DNA of 64,000 nt, taken from positions 3,228,001-3,292,000 of the forward strand of contig CP107926.1 of NCBI GenBank assembly GCA_036015235.1, written 5' to 3'. This document shows, piece after piece, positions 34,001-41,448 of this stretch (positions are counted from its first letter, which is position 1; the number at the start of each line of letters is the position of its first letter). The notes under the pieces were generated by a model. The model was given only the letters and a program-made list of their open reading frames with translations. It had not been told where the DNA came from and did not search any database. This DNA comes from Streptomyces sp. NBC_00433 (GTDB lineage Bacteria; Actinomycetota; Actinomycetes; Streptomycetales; Streptomycetaceae). A program made the position numbers and the translations under genes.

Positions 34001-37000
34001 AAGGGTGGGACACCGGGACGGCCCGGCAGGTGAAGCCGAGCGGCGGCAGTTCGGCGGCTGCCGCGCGCAGGGCGTCCGGGGCGCCGGAAACCACGGTGCG
34101 GCCGGGGGCGTTGAGCGCGGCGGTCCACAGCCCAGGCCTGTCGGCGAGCCACTCCTCAAGCCGGTCCTCGTCGCCTACGACGCTGAGCATGCCGCCGAGG
34201 CGGCCCCCGTCCGCGCCCGCCAACTCCTCGGTCGCACGGGCCCGTACGGCGACGAGCAGCGCCGCCTCGTCGAGGGTGAGCAGCCCGGACAGCGCGGCGG
34301 CCGCGTATTCGCCGATGCTGTGCCCGGCGACGGCGACCGGTCGCACACCGAGGTCCACAAGGGTGCCGGCGAGCGCGTATTCGACGGCGAAGAGCCCGCA
34401 CTGCGTGACGATCGGACGCCGCACGGACGTGGCGTCCGCCCCGAGGACGAGCGGCGCGGGGTCCGTGCCGAGGTGCACGGCGAGGGCGGCGCAGGCGGCG
34501 TCGAAGTGCCGCCTGAAGCGGCCGCCGTCGGCCCGGCCCTGGTAGAGGTCGCGCGCCATGCCGGGGGTCTGCGAGCCCTGCCCGGAGAAGGTGAAGGCGA
34601 CGGTGGCGCCGCGGGCGCCGAGGGGGTTTGTCCTGGGCAGCCACTCCCGCGGCCCGCCTGCGGCGCTCAGCACGGCGGCCCGCCGCAGAGGGTGAGCCTC
34701 CCGGGTCAGGTGCCACGCGCGTACCGCGTCGGCGGTCTGCTCGGCGGGCAGGTCCGCGAAGAGGGCGGTCAGCGCGTCGGTTCCGCGGCGCAGCGCGGTT
34801 TCGCTCCGCGCGGAGGCCGTGACGAGGTGTAACGCCCGCGCACGTGACGGCGGCCCAGGACGCTCCGGGGTGCCCCCCTCTGCCGCCGCCGACCCGCGGC
34901 CCGGTGGGGGCTGGTCGCGCAGTTCCCCGCGCCCCTCAACAACGCCCTCCGGGCCCGGCCGGACGGGGCCACCGTCCTCCGCCGACGACAACCCGCGCCC
35001 CCCAAGCGCGGCCTCTTGGACTGGCGGGGCCTCCTCAAGCACCACGTGGGCGTTCGTGCCGCCGATACCGAAGCTGGAGACGCCGGCTCGGCGGGGGAGC
35101 TGCGTGGTCGGGTTCGTCACCGACCAGGGCTCGTGGCGGGTCTGGACGGTGAAGGGCGAGCCGTCGCGGTCGATCAGGTCGACCAGTTTCGGGTTCATCG
35201 TGCGGTAGTTCACCGTCGGGACGAGTTCGCCGTGGTGCAGGCACAGCACCGTCTTGACGAAGCCGGTGATGCCCGCCGCGCAGTTGGCGTGGCCGATGTT
35301 GCCCTTCACACTGCCGAGGGCGCAGCCGCCCGTCACCGCGTCGGAGGACCCGCGCCACCGCGCGAACGCGTCGGACAGGCCCTTGATCTCGATCGCGTCG
35401 CCGACGTGCGTCGCCGTCGCGTGGCATTCGACGTACGAGACCTGCTCGGAGCCGATGCCCGCCATCGCGATGGCGTCGGAGATGCACTGCTCCTGGGCCC
35501 GCGCGCTCGGGGCGGTGTAACCGGCCTTCATGCGGCCGTCGTTGGAGACGCCGTAGCCGGACAGGACGGCCCAGACGTGATCGCCGTCGGCGAGGGCGTC
35601 ATCTAAGCGCTTGAGTACCACCGCGGCGACCGCGTCGCCGAAGAGCGTGCCGCTCGCGGCCTCGTCGAAGGGGCGCACCCGGCCGTCCGTGCTGCCGACG
35701 AGGCCGTCCTCGTAGCGGTAGCCGAAGTTGGGGAAGTTGAGGGACGCGGCGCCCGCGAGGGCCATGTCGCACTGGCCGGTCGTGAGGGACTGGGCGGCCT
35801 GGGCGATGGCGACCAGGGCGCTGCTGCACGCCGAGGTGACGGTGGCGGCGGGGCCGCCGAGGTCGAGGAGGTAGGCGACGCGGGTGGCGATGTAGTCCTT
35901 CTCGTTGCCGATCTCGGTGAGGAAGACGGCGGCGGGGTCCAACGGCGCCCGCAGGCCGCCGCCTTCGAGGTGGTGGATGAGGTAGCCGTCGATGCCGCAG
36001 GCGGCGAAGACGCCGGTGCGGCGGCGGTAGGGGTTGTCGCGGCGGGCGTAGCCGGCCTGTTCCAGGGCGGTGGCGGCGACCTCGATGAAGAGCCGGTGCT
36101 GCGGGTCCATGAGCAGGGCCTCGCGCTGCCCGATGCCCCACATCTCGGCGTCGAAGGCGTCCGCGTCGTCGAGGAGTTGGGCGGCGGGCACCCACTGCGG
36201 GTGGAAGACGACCTCCTCGGGGACGCCCTTGGCCCGTAATTCCTCGGCGGTGAAGTTGGTCAGCGAGTCGGTGCCTGCGGTGAGGTTCGCCCAGAAGGCG
36301 TCGATGTCGGGGGCGCCGGGGAAGCGGCCTGCCATGCCGACGACGGCGATACGGGTGCCGCCGTCGCCGGTCGGGCGCGGGCGCGAGGCGGCGGGCTCCG
36401 CGTCAGCCGCGGCGCCGGAGCAGCGGGCCGCGAGGTCGCGCAGCGTGGCGTATTGGAAGACGTCGACCACCGGCAGTGCGATGCCGTACCGCTCGGCGAG
36501 GAGCCCGGACAGCCGGGCGGCGCTGAGGGAGTCGCCGCCGACGTCGAAGAAGTTGTCGTCGGGGGCGGCGGCGCGCAGGCCGAGGACTTCCTTCCACGCC
36601 TCGGCGACGCGCTCTTCCGCGGTGGTGAGCGGCCCGGCGGCGGAGGGCGCGGGCTCCTCGGGCGGTGCGGGCAGCGCGGACAGGTCGAGTTTGCGGGAGT
36701 CGCTGCGGGTGAAGGGCAGCGCGTCGAGGCCGATGACATGCCGGGGCCTGGCGTAGTCGGGCAGGTCGCGGGCGCTCTTGAGGCGGGTGCGGGCGAGCAG
36801 CGTCGAGGAGGGCATGCCGTCGTCGCCGAGCAAGTACGCCAGCAGGTGGGCGGGTTGGCCGGTGCGCGGGTCGGGCACCGGTCGGACGATCACCCGGGCC
36901 ACGCCCTCCTGGTCCTCAAGTGCCGCCTCGACGGCCCGCAGTGAGACCTTGAAGCCGCGCACCTTGACCACATCGCCCGTTCGGCCGAGGAGTTCGAGCG

Positions 37001-39065
37001 CGCCGCCGGGCAGGAACCTGGCCCGGTCGCCGGTGCGGTAGAAGACCTGGTCGGCGAAGCGCGAGCCGGCCAGCACGGGCGGGCAGGGCACGAAGCGCTC
37101 CGCGGTCTTGGCCGGGTCGTCCAGGTAGCCGGTGGCGACGCCGGGCCCGGCGACGTACAGCTCGCCCACTCCCCCGTAGGGCACCGCCGAGCCGTCGGCG
37201 TCGAGGAGGGCGGCGGCGGTGCCGTCGATGACCCGGCCGACCGGCGCGCAGGACGAGCCGCCCGCGGGGGGCGCTCCGGGCGGGCGCGGCAGCAGGTCGG
37301 CGAAGGAGACGTCGAGGCTCTCCCAGGTGCTGTAGGCGTTGACGACCCGCACGTGCGGCGGCAGCAGCGCGGCCGCCTTGTCGACCACCCGGGCGGGGAC
37401 GACCTCGCCCATGAGGAAGACGATCTCCATGTGGGCGAGGCTCTCCGCGAGCCCGGGTCCGGCGGCGGGGTGGTCGAGGACGCTCTCGAAGAGCGACGGC
37501 GGCACCACGATCCGGGTGATGCGCTCCTGTCGGAGGGTGCCGACCAGCCGTACGGGGTCGAAGACGTGGTCGTCGGGCACGACGGTGGCGGGGCGGCCCT
37601 GGAGCAGCGGGCGCAGGCACTCCCAGGCGAAGAAGACGTTGAGGCCGTCGCGCGAGGACTCCTCGTACGGGTAGAGCGCGTAGCGGGCGTCGAAGCAGTA
37701 GAGGCAGCCCAGATGGGTGTTGAGCACGGCCTTGGGTGTGCCGGAGGTGCCGGACGTCATCGAGATCAGGGCGATGTCGGACGGCTCGACGTCGGGCGGT
37801 TCGAAGGCGGACGGCTCGACGTCGGGCGGTTCGAAGGCGGCTGCGGTGCCGTCCCGGTCCGGGGACAGGACGAGCAGCCGCTCGGCGGTGGTGTGGCTGT
37901 CGGGGAGCAGCCCGACCAGCTCGGGGGTGGTCACGACGGTGGTCACACCCGCGTTGGCGAGGAAGCCGGCCAGCAGCGACGGCGGCCAGTTCTTCTCCAG
38001 CAGGCACGCGGGGGTGCCCGCGGCGAAGCAGGCCAGCAGGGCGACGCAGTATTCGGCGGAGTGCGGCAGGAGCAGGCCGACGACGTCGCCCTTCGCGGCG
38101 CCGCGCGCGGCCAGTTCGGCGGCGAGGCCGAGCGCGCTGTCCCGCAGTTCGCGGTAAGTCCAGGAGCGGGGGCCGTCGCTGAGGGCGGGGGCGTCGGGGT
38201 CGGCGTCGGCCTGCTCGCTGAACCGGGCCCATAAGCTGCGGTCCGGCGGCGGGTACGGGCTGCCCGGGGTGCTGACGGACGGGCCCGCTGTCGTACGCAA
38301 CCGGTCCAACTGCCGTGTGAGGTCGGCCAGGAGGGCGGTCCTGGAGTCGACGGTGTAGAAGTGGCCGCCGGGGAGGATCTCCACCGGGGCGCCGTCCTCG
38401 ACGTGGTCCCGCCAGGCCAGCAGGTCTTCCCGGGCCACCGTGCGGTCCTCGCTGCCGCCGTAGACCACGCAGGGGACGGGGATCCGGCCGCCGGCGGGCG
38501 GGGCATAGTCCTCGTCGAGCCGCAAGTCGGCCCGCAGCGGGGGGAGGACGAGGTCGAGCAGTTCGTCATCGACCAGGAGTTCCTCGGGGATCAGGCCCCA
38601 TGAGCGCACCCTTTCGAGGAAGTCCTCGTGGGGCAGCGCGTGCGCGGGTCGGTCCGGCGGGAGGTGGGGCGCCCGGTGCGCCGAGACCATCAGCAGGCCC
38701 GGACATCGGCGGCGCAGGTCGACAAGGCGGCGACAGACCTCGTAGGCGGCGAGGGCTCCGAAGCTGTGGCCGAAGAAGGCGAAGGGGGCGCCGTCGTCGT
38801 GGAGTTCGACCATCTCGACCAGGTCGTCCACGAGGTCGGCCAGCCGCTCGTGGGGGGCCTCCCCGTGGCGGCGGCCGCGGCCGGGCAGCGTGTAGCTGAC
38901 GATCTCCACGTCGTCCGGCAGTCCGGCCGGCCAGTCCTGGAAGGCCGTGTGGTTTCCGCCTGCATGCGGAAAGGCGAACAGGCGCAAGGCCACGTCCTCG
39001 CGGGGTGCGAGGACGACAGGCTCGACACGGCCCGCCGGACCCTTGGATTTCGTGGAACGCAGCAC
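31038..39065 (-). CDS. Hybrid NRPS-PKS megasynthase, TE-A-PCP-KS-AT-TE-KR-ACP
   Basis: A 2,675-residue assembly line. Approximate positions: type II-like thioesterase 20-260 (GHSFG near 100, GGHFY); adenylation 280-800 (TSGTSGTPK near 437, FYRTGD); PCP (DVGGDSLSA near 845); KS 915-1350 with intact Cys-His-His (TSACSSA, ECHATATHVG, KGNIGHANC); AT (GHSIGEY near 1583, HPFHS, malonyl-like); a second thioesterase (GLSFG near 1962, GEHDFM); B-type KR (GGTGGIGR near 2350, LDD, NYAAAN); ACP (GLDSLD near 2635). No condensation domain is present. One starter acid, one malonate and one ketoreduction give a 3-hydroxy acid, as for DMSP to gonyol. Four TTA codons lie at 34830, 35604, 36237 and 38232. The GTG at 39063-39065 is chosen for AGGGGA 7 nt upstream. 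Confidence 0.9.
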   Translation of the reverse strand: MLRSTKSKGPAGRVEPVVLAPREDVALRLFAFPHAGGNHTAFQDWPAGLPDDVEIVSYTLPGRGRRHGEAPHERLADLVDDLVEMVELHDDGAPFAFFGHSFGALAAYEVCRRLVDLRRRCPGLLMVSAHRAPHLPPDRPAHALPHEDFLERVRSWGLIPEELLVDDELLDLVLPPLRADLRLDEDYAPPAGGRIPVPCVVYGGSEDRTVAREDLLAWRDHVEDGAPVEILPGGHFYTVDSRTALLADLTRQLDRLRTTAGPSVSTPGSPYPPPDRSLWARFSEQADADPDAPALSDGPRSWTYRELRDSALGLAAELAARGAAKGDVVGLLLPHSAEYCVALLACFAAGTPACLLEKNWPPSLLAGFLANAGVTTVVTTPELVGLLPDSHTTAERLLVLSPDRDGTAAAFEPPDVEPSAFEPPDVEPSDIALISMTSGTSGTPKAVLNTHLGCLYCFDARYALYPYEESSRDGLNVFFAWECLRPLLQGRPATVVPDDHVFDPVRLVGTLRQERITRIVVPPSLFESVLDHPAAGPGLAESLAHMEIVFLMGEVVPARVVDKAAALLPPHVRVVNAYSTWESLDVSFADLLPRPPGAPPAGGSSCAPVGRVIDGTAAALLDADGSAVPYGGVGELYVAGPGVATGYLDDPAKTAERFVPCPPVLAGSRFADQVFYRTGDRARFLPGGALELLGRTGDVVKVRGFKVSLRAVEAALEDQEGVARVIVRPVPDPRTGQPAHLLAYLLGDDGMPSSTLLARTRLKSARDLPDYARPRHVIGLDALPFTRSDSRKLDLSALPAPPEEPAPSAAGPLTTAEERVAEAWKEVLGLRAAAPDDNFFDVGGDSLSAARLSGLLAERYGIALPVVDVFQYATLRDLAARCSGAAADAEPAASRPRPTGDGGTRIAVVGMAGRFPGAPDIDAFWANLTAGTDSLTNFTAEELRAKGVPEEVVFHPQWVPAAQLLDDADAFDAEMWGIGQREALLMDPQHRLFIEVAATALEQAGYARRDNPYRRRTGVFAACGIDGYLIHHLEGGGLRAPLDPAAVFLTEIGNEKDYIATRVAYLLDLGGPAATVTSACSSALVAIAQAAQSLTTGQCDMALAGAASLNFPNFGYRYEDGLVGSTDGRVRPFDEAASGTLFGDAVAAVVLKRLDDALADGDHVWAVLSGYGVSNDGRMKAGYTAPSARAQEQCISDAIAMAGIGSEQVSYVECHATATHVGDAIEIKGLSDAFARWRGSSDAVTGGCALGSVKGNIGHANCAAGITGFVKTVLCLHHGELVPTVNYRTMNPKLVDLIDRDGSPFTVQTRHEPWSVTNPTTQLPRRAGVSSFGIGGTNAHVVLEEAPPVQEAALGGRGLSSAEDGGPVRPGPEGVVEGRGELRDQPPPGRGSAAAEGGTPERPGPPSRARALHLVTASARSETALRRGTDALTALFADLPAEQTADAVRAWHLTREAHPLRRAAVLSAAGGPREWLPRTNPLGARGATVAFTFSGQGSQTPGMARDLYQGRADGGRFRRHFDAACAALAVHLGTDPAPLVLGADATSVRRPIVTQCGLFAVEYALAGTLVDLGVRPVAVAGHSIGEYAAAALSGLLTLDEAALLVAVRARATEELAGADGGRLGGMLSVVGDEDRLEEWLADRPGLWTAALNAPGRTVVSGAPDALRAAAAELPPLGFTCRAVPVSHPFHSALMAPVAARIDAVAADLPARAPDIPTASNLTGKWIDARHRPETYWGEHVTTTVRWREDVATLLKWSPDVILEVGPGGVLTALTAKCLDAGTDSAPLALASLPHAADPAEDDEEALLSVLGELWCHGVDLDFAALHEGEPAGSPAVRLLLPTYSFDRTRYWTKPEASPYVGRGAAKPPTAGPLVRHVDKPAAHTRLYCFPYAGGDSTAIRSWAHAAPPWLDIVAVEPPGRGGRSALPVPTDDSEDIALLEVLADALRADAGEAAVAFCGLSFGAALALDLLGGPLADWSAAGRLTAFCAVGRAPLGPVTAGPEVPVDSYLMAPDELRADPNWQRTVLPLLRADLAWDARTEHRVATRDVPLRAPLQVHCGTLDPSFPPEAAPLWSAATSSPLVDIEIHPGEHDFMLRERDAILTRLTSFLTRLAPRDPGEGAGAWDGRLHEVRWAPLGPARPRVAVQEYAPAGPADGPAASAPDGTAPADVPARADRHAPPTGGVPWAVHDDAHPAGSARFLRGVLTGPDRHAALVCPPPGGVDAQAYCAGFLDVLKAVASAEARGALTLLLPALGSSGLVAGLTRSLELEEPGLRVRRVFVDRWPAAGLDGTAAGRLLDAASAHPAEPDLLLRGGHLLGRRLAPAVLPALPPGALGGGAEGAYLVTGGTGGIGRVVTDWLIHTQGVAPERVIVTGRTAPVARTGHVELRRGVRFLELDLSEPFEADAVAALTGPLAGVFHLAGALDDGVLRNLDADRLGAVLAPKLALPRVMELAGRGGAGWVAAFSSTSSLLGAAGQANYAAANGWADAHAVWGRGEPGPDLAIVNWGTWEGTGMAAGHAKAGEAARGGGETPLPAGTALALLGKVVAGLLSGGAPARGLAVCDIDWPDSPWAGSPLVAALPGGGRPVPVEAAGGSAAAAAADGDDDAVRAFLRAYVHRWDESRGLGELGLDSLDFARIRGDFARLFGKDVPLSAIAKPDQRLGQLYAFLSEC
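34886..35010. repeat. REP-like GC-rich element inside the megasynthase KS-AT linker
   Basis: The bases from GACCCGCGGCCCGGTGGGG through CAGTTCCCCGCGCCCCT (34891-34936), with a further GACGACAACCCGCGCC block at 34983, match the dispersed intergenic element at about 19540-19590. It is read through in frame as a Gly/Pro/Arg/Glu-rich linker (about residues 1345-1405) between KS and AT, so the reading frame is preserved. Confidence 0.65.
37781..37840. repeat. Perfect 30-bp tandem duplication in the adenylation domain
   Basis: Two identical 30-nt units (beginning ACGGCTCGACGTCGGG and ending TTCGAAGGCGG) encode the ten residues AFEPPDVEPS twice, just before core motif A3. It keeps frame and lengthens a surface loop. 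Confidence 0.9.
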
Positions 39066-39259
39066 AGCGCTTTCCCCTGACCTATCAATACGGTGCAACC
39101 TTGCCAAGCCCTCGGCTATGCGTGTGCCATAAGCGACGGCGCCGGAAGTACAGGAGAGCAGAAACCGTCAGGACCCGGAGGGGGCTCCCGCGCTGCACGC
39201 TGAAAACTGGCGATATTTTTACAGCGGCCGGCACTCGTCGTCAAGACCGCAATTGAACA

Positions 39260-39520
39260 GATCATTTCGGGCCACAGCGATCATCCTCCCCGGCCGGGAA
39301 GATCGTCCATTCGGACCGGCGTGATCACCCTTTCGGGGCGCGAGTGATCGTCCTTTCCCGGCCGGATGATCGTCTATTCCGGCCCGGAAGATCGTCTATT
39401 TCGGCGTGGATGATCGTCCATTCCGGGCCGTGGATGATCGTTCATTCCAGCCGGGAAGATCGTCCCTTCGGACCGGTGATCGTCATTTCGAGCCCGGATG
39501 ATCGGCTTTCAGGCCTGGGT
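39260..39520. repeat. Array of about twelve imperfect 22-bp tandem repeats upstream of the megasynthase
   Basis: Units start with GATC at about 39260, 39279, 39301, 39323, 39346, 39368, 39390, 39412, 39436, 39458, 39478 and 39500. The consensus is GATCGTCYATTCC followed by GGNCCGGAW; unit length is 20-24 bp, mostly 22. The array fills the space between the stop of the YbaK gene (whose last codons it overlaps) and the megasynthase leader. The remaining bases 39066-39259 before it contain an AT-richer segment (GCGATATTTTTACAGC near 39210) that could hold the promoter. A 22-bp period is two helical turns, so the units would face the same side of the DNA. Confidence 0.85.
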
Positions 39521-39997
39521 GATCGGCTCGATCTGCGGGTTCGCGATGGCCAGGTAGTCCTTGGTGGACAGCGCGATGGTGCGGTCGAGGCGGCCCGCGT
39601 TGAAGAACACCTCGGGGAATTCCAGCAGTTCAGGGTCCATGAACAGGCCCATCCGCTCGTCGAAGGAGAAGGGCGGGATGGTCCCCACGGGGGTGCCCGC
39701 CAGCTCCTCGGCGACCTCCGGCGTGGCGAAGGAGGCGTATGTGCCATTGCACAGCGCCTTCATACGGTTGAAGTCGACCCGGCGGTCACCGGGAAGGACC
39801 GCCGCCGCATAGCGCTTCTCCTTCTTGCCGACCTTCACCATGATGACGATGCACTTCGCCGCCTGGCGCGGGTCGTGGCCGCGCAGCCGGCTCACCGCCT
39901 CGGTCACGCCTTCGGGCTCGTGCTCGATGACCCGATAGCTGGCGCCCCGCTCGTCGAGAAGGGTGATCAGCTTGCCGTACACGTCCTCGGAGGCCAT
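39509..39997 (-). CDS. YbaK/EbsC-type aminoacyl-tRNA deacylase
   Basis: A 162-residue protein of the YbaK/ProX editing family. Recognisable features are the conserved Lys block AAKCIVIMVKVGKKEKRYAA (shown as the central lysine region near residues 45-65), the basic VLPGDRRVDFNRMK and the late GGxGTIPPF-like GTPVGTIPPFSF. Such proteins hydrolyse wrong amino acids from tRNA(Pro) or other tRNAs in the cytosol. It lies between the exporter and the megasynthase on the same strand. In an operon predicted to make an unusual amino acid or its conjugate, a self-protection role (clearing mischarged tRNA) is a reasonable inference; it could also be an unrelated neighbour. Confidence 0.8.
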   Translation of the reverse strand: MASEDVYGKLITLLDERGASYRVIEHEPEGVTEAVSRLRGHDPRQAAKCIVIMVKVGKKEKRYAAAVLPGDRRVDFNRMKALCNGTYASFATPEVAEELAGTPVGTIPPFSFDERMGLFMDPELLEFPEVFFNAGRLDRTIALSTKDYLAIANPQIEPITQA

Positions 39998-40125
39998 CGG
40001 TGCCACTGCTTTCTGACGGGAGAATGTGTGCCCGCCGGGGGGATTTCCGGCGCACGGAATGCTGTGCGGGAAATCGCGGCGTGCCTGCTTGCGGAGTTGT
40101 TGAGCATACCCGATCCGACATGGCG

Positions 40126-41448
40126 TCAGGCGGGCAACGGGGCTGCTGTCCTGGTCCGTTCCGCCCAGTGCACCGCGCGCGGTGTCAGCGCGCCGAAGCC
40201 GAGCAGCAGCACTCCGAGCGTCATCCAGCCCGCGGCGCCGTGGTCGAGGCAGATCGCCGCCAGGACGGCCGGTGCCGCGGCGTTCGCGCCCCCGGCGCCG
40301 AGGCCGAAGACCCCGGCGTACTGACCCTGGAGGTCCGGTCTTGCCAGCCCGAAGGCGAGCTCGAACGAAGCGGCGGACTGCCACAGTTCGCCGAAGGTGT
40401 AGACGACGGTCGCGACCAGCAGCACCAGCAGCGCCGACCACCACGGCATCCCGGACATCGCGCCGATGAGCACCGTGGAGACCATCAGCGCGGCCCCGGC
40501 CCACCGCATCCGCAGGCCCGCGGTACGCGGATCGGTGACCCCGCGGCTGACCCGCACCTGGAGCGCGACCACCAGCACACCGTTGACGAGCATGATCCCG
40601 GTGATCGCCGCGCGGGGCGCCGAGGTGCTGTCCACGATCCACAGCGGCAGCGCGAAGGTCGGTATCGCCAGGTGCAGCGACATCCCGCCGTTGATCAACA
40701 TGACGGCCAGATAGGGGCGGTCGGTCATCGCCGCCCATTTGCTGCGCGCGCGGTCGGCGGGCAGCGGCGGCACGTGCGGCAGCCGGGTGAGGATCGCCGC
40801 CGCGGCCAGGAAGGTGCCCGCGGCGGCCAGGATCAGGCCGACGTAGACCGGGCCCGAGTCGAGTTGGATGCCCACGGTGCCGATGAGGACGCCCAGCATG
40901 ATCGCCGCGTTGGTGATGGCCCGCTGGTAGGCCAGATACGCCGTCGCGTTCACCCCGGCCAGCGCGCGGATCAGCGGCGCCCGGCTGGCCGTGGCGCCGG
41001 TGCCGACGGCGGTGACCAGCAGCGAGACCAGCGCGAGCAGCCAGAAGGAGCGGGCCACCACGAATCCCGCGGTGGCCACCACCCCGCACAGCATCGTCAC
41101 GACGTGCACCTCGCGCGGGCCGCGCCGGTCGGCCAGGTGCCCGATGTAGGGCCCGAAGACCAGCCCCAGCACGGCGCCGACGGTCAGGCCGAGCCCGACC
41201 CGGACCGCCGACATGCCGACGATCCGGGTCAGATACAGCGTGCTCGTCCCCGCCAGCATGCCGCCGCCCACCGTGACGGCGAACGAAGCCCCGGCGAGCA
41301 GGCGTTGCGGCCCGGGGTCGGGCAGGGTACGGCGGACCGCCGCCCGCAGCAGGCCCGGCGCGGGGCCGGCTAATCGGGGCTGCGGGCCTGACGGGTCTGC
41401 GGCGGCCCCGCCTCCGGTCGTACCACCGGAGGCGTCCGCACGCTTCAC
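40126..41448 (-). CDS. MFS transporter, candidate product exporter
   Basis: A 440-residue major facilitator with about twelve hydrophobic segments and the inter-helix signature GPYIGHLADRRGPREV near helices 2-3. The GTG start (41446-41448) overlaps the ATP-grasp ligase stop (GTGA), tying the exporter to the ligase. A TTA codon lies at 41371-41373. Export of the cluster product, probably a small zwitterion or dipeptide, is inferred from this coupling. The 128 bp between its stop and the YbaK start carry no gene. Confidence 0.85.
   Translation of the reverse strand: MKRADASGGTTGGGAAADPSGPQPRLAGPAPGLLRAAVRRTLPDPGPQRLLAGASFAVTVGGGMLAGTSTLYLTRIVGMSAVRVGLGLTVGAVLGLVFGPYIGHLADRRGPREVHVVTMLCGVVATAGFVVARSFWLLALVSLLVTAVGTGATASRAPLIRALAGVNATAYLAYQRAITNAAIMLGVLIGTVGIQLDSGPVYVGLILAAAGTFLAAAAILTRLPHVPPLPADRARSKWAAMTDRPYLAVMLINGGMSLHLAIPTFALPLWIVDSTSAPRAAITGIMLVNGVLVVALQVRVSRGVTDPRTAGLRMRWAGAALMVSTVLIGAMSGMPWWSALLVLLVATVVYTFGELWQSAASFELAFGLARPDLQGQYAGVFGLGAGGANAAAPAVLAAICLDHGAAGWMTLGVLLLGFGALTPRAVHWAERTRTAAPLPA

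Noticed and set aside
31038-39065. Ordinary peptide-polyketide synthetase loading a proteinogenic amino acid
   Set aside because: No condensation domain, and the neighbouring methionine methyltransferase, decarboxylase and aminotransferase make a sulfonium acid starter; the adenylation pocket still has to be tested.
39066-39107. TTG 39105-39107 as the megasynthase start
   Set aside because: No ribosome site precedes it, while GTG 39063-39065 has AGGGGA 7 nt upstream.
39260-39520. CRISPR array
   Set aside because: Units are contiguous 20-24 bp imperfect repeats with no unique spacers and no cas genes nearby.
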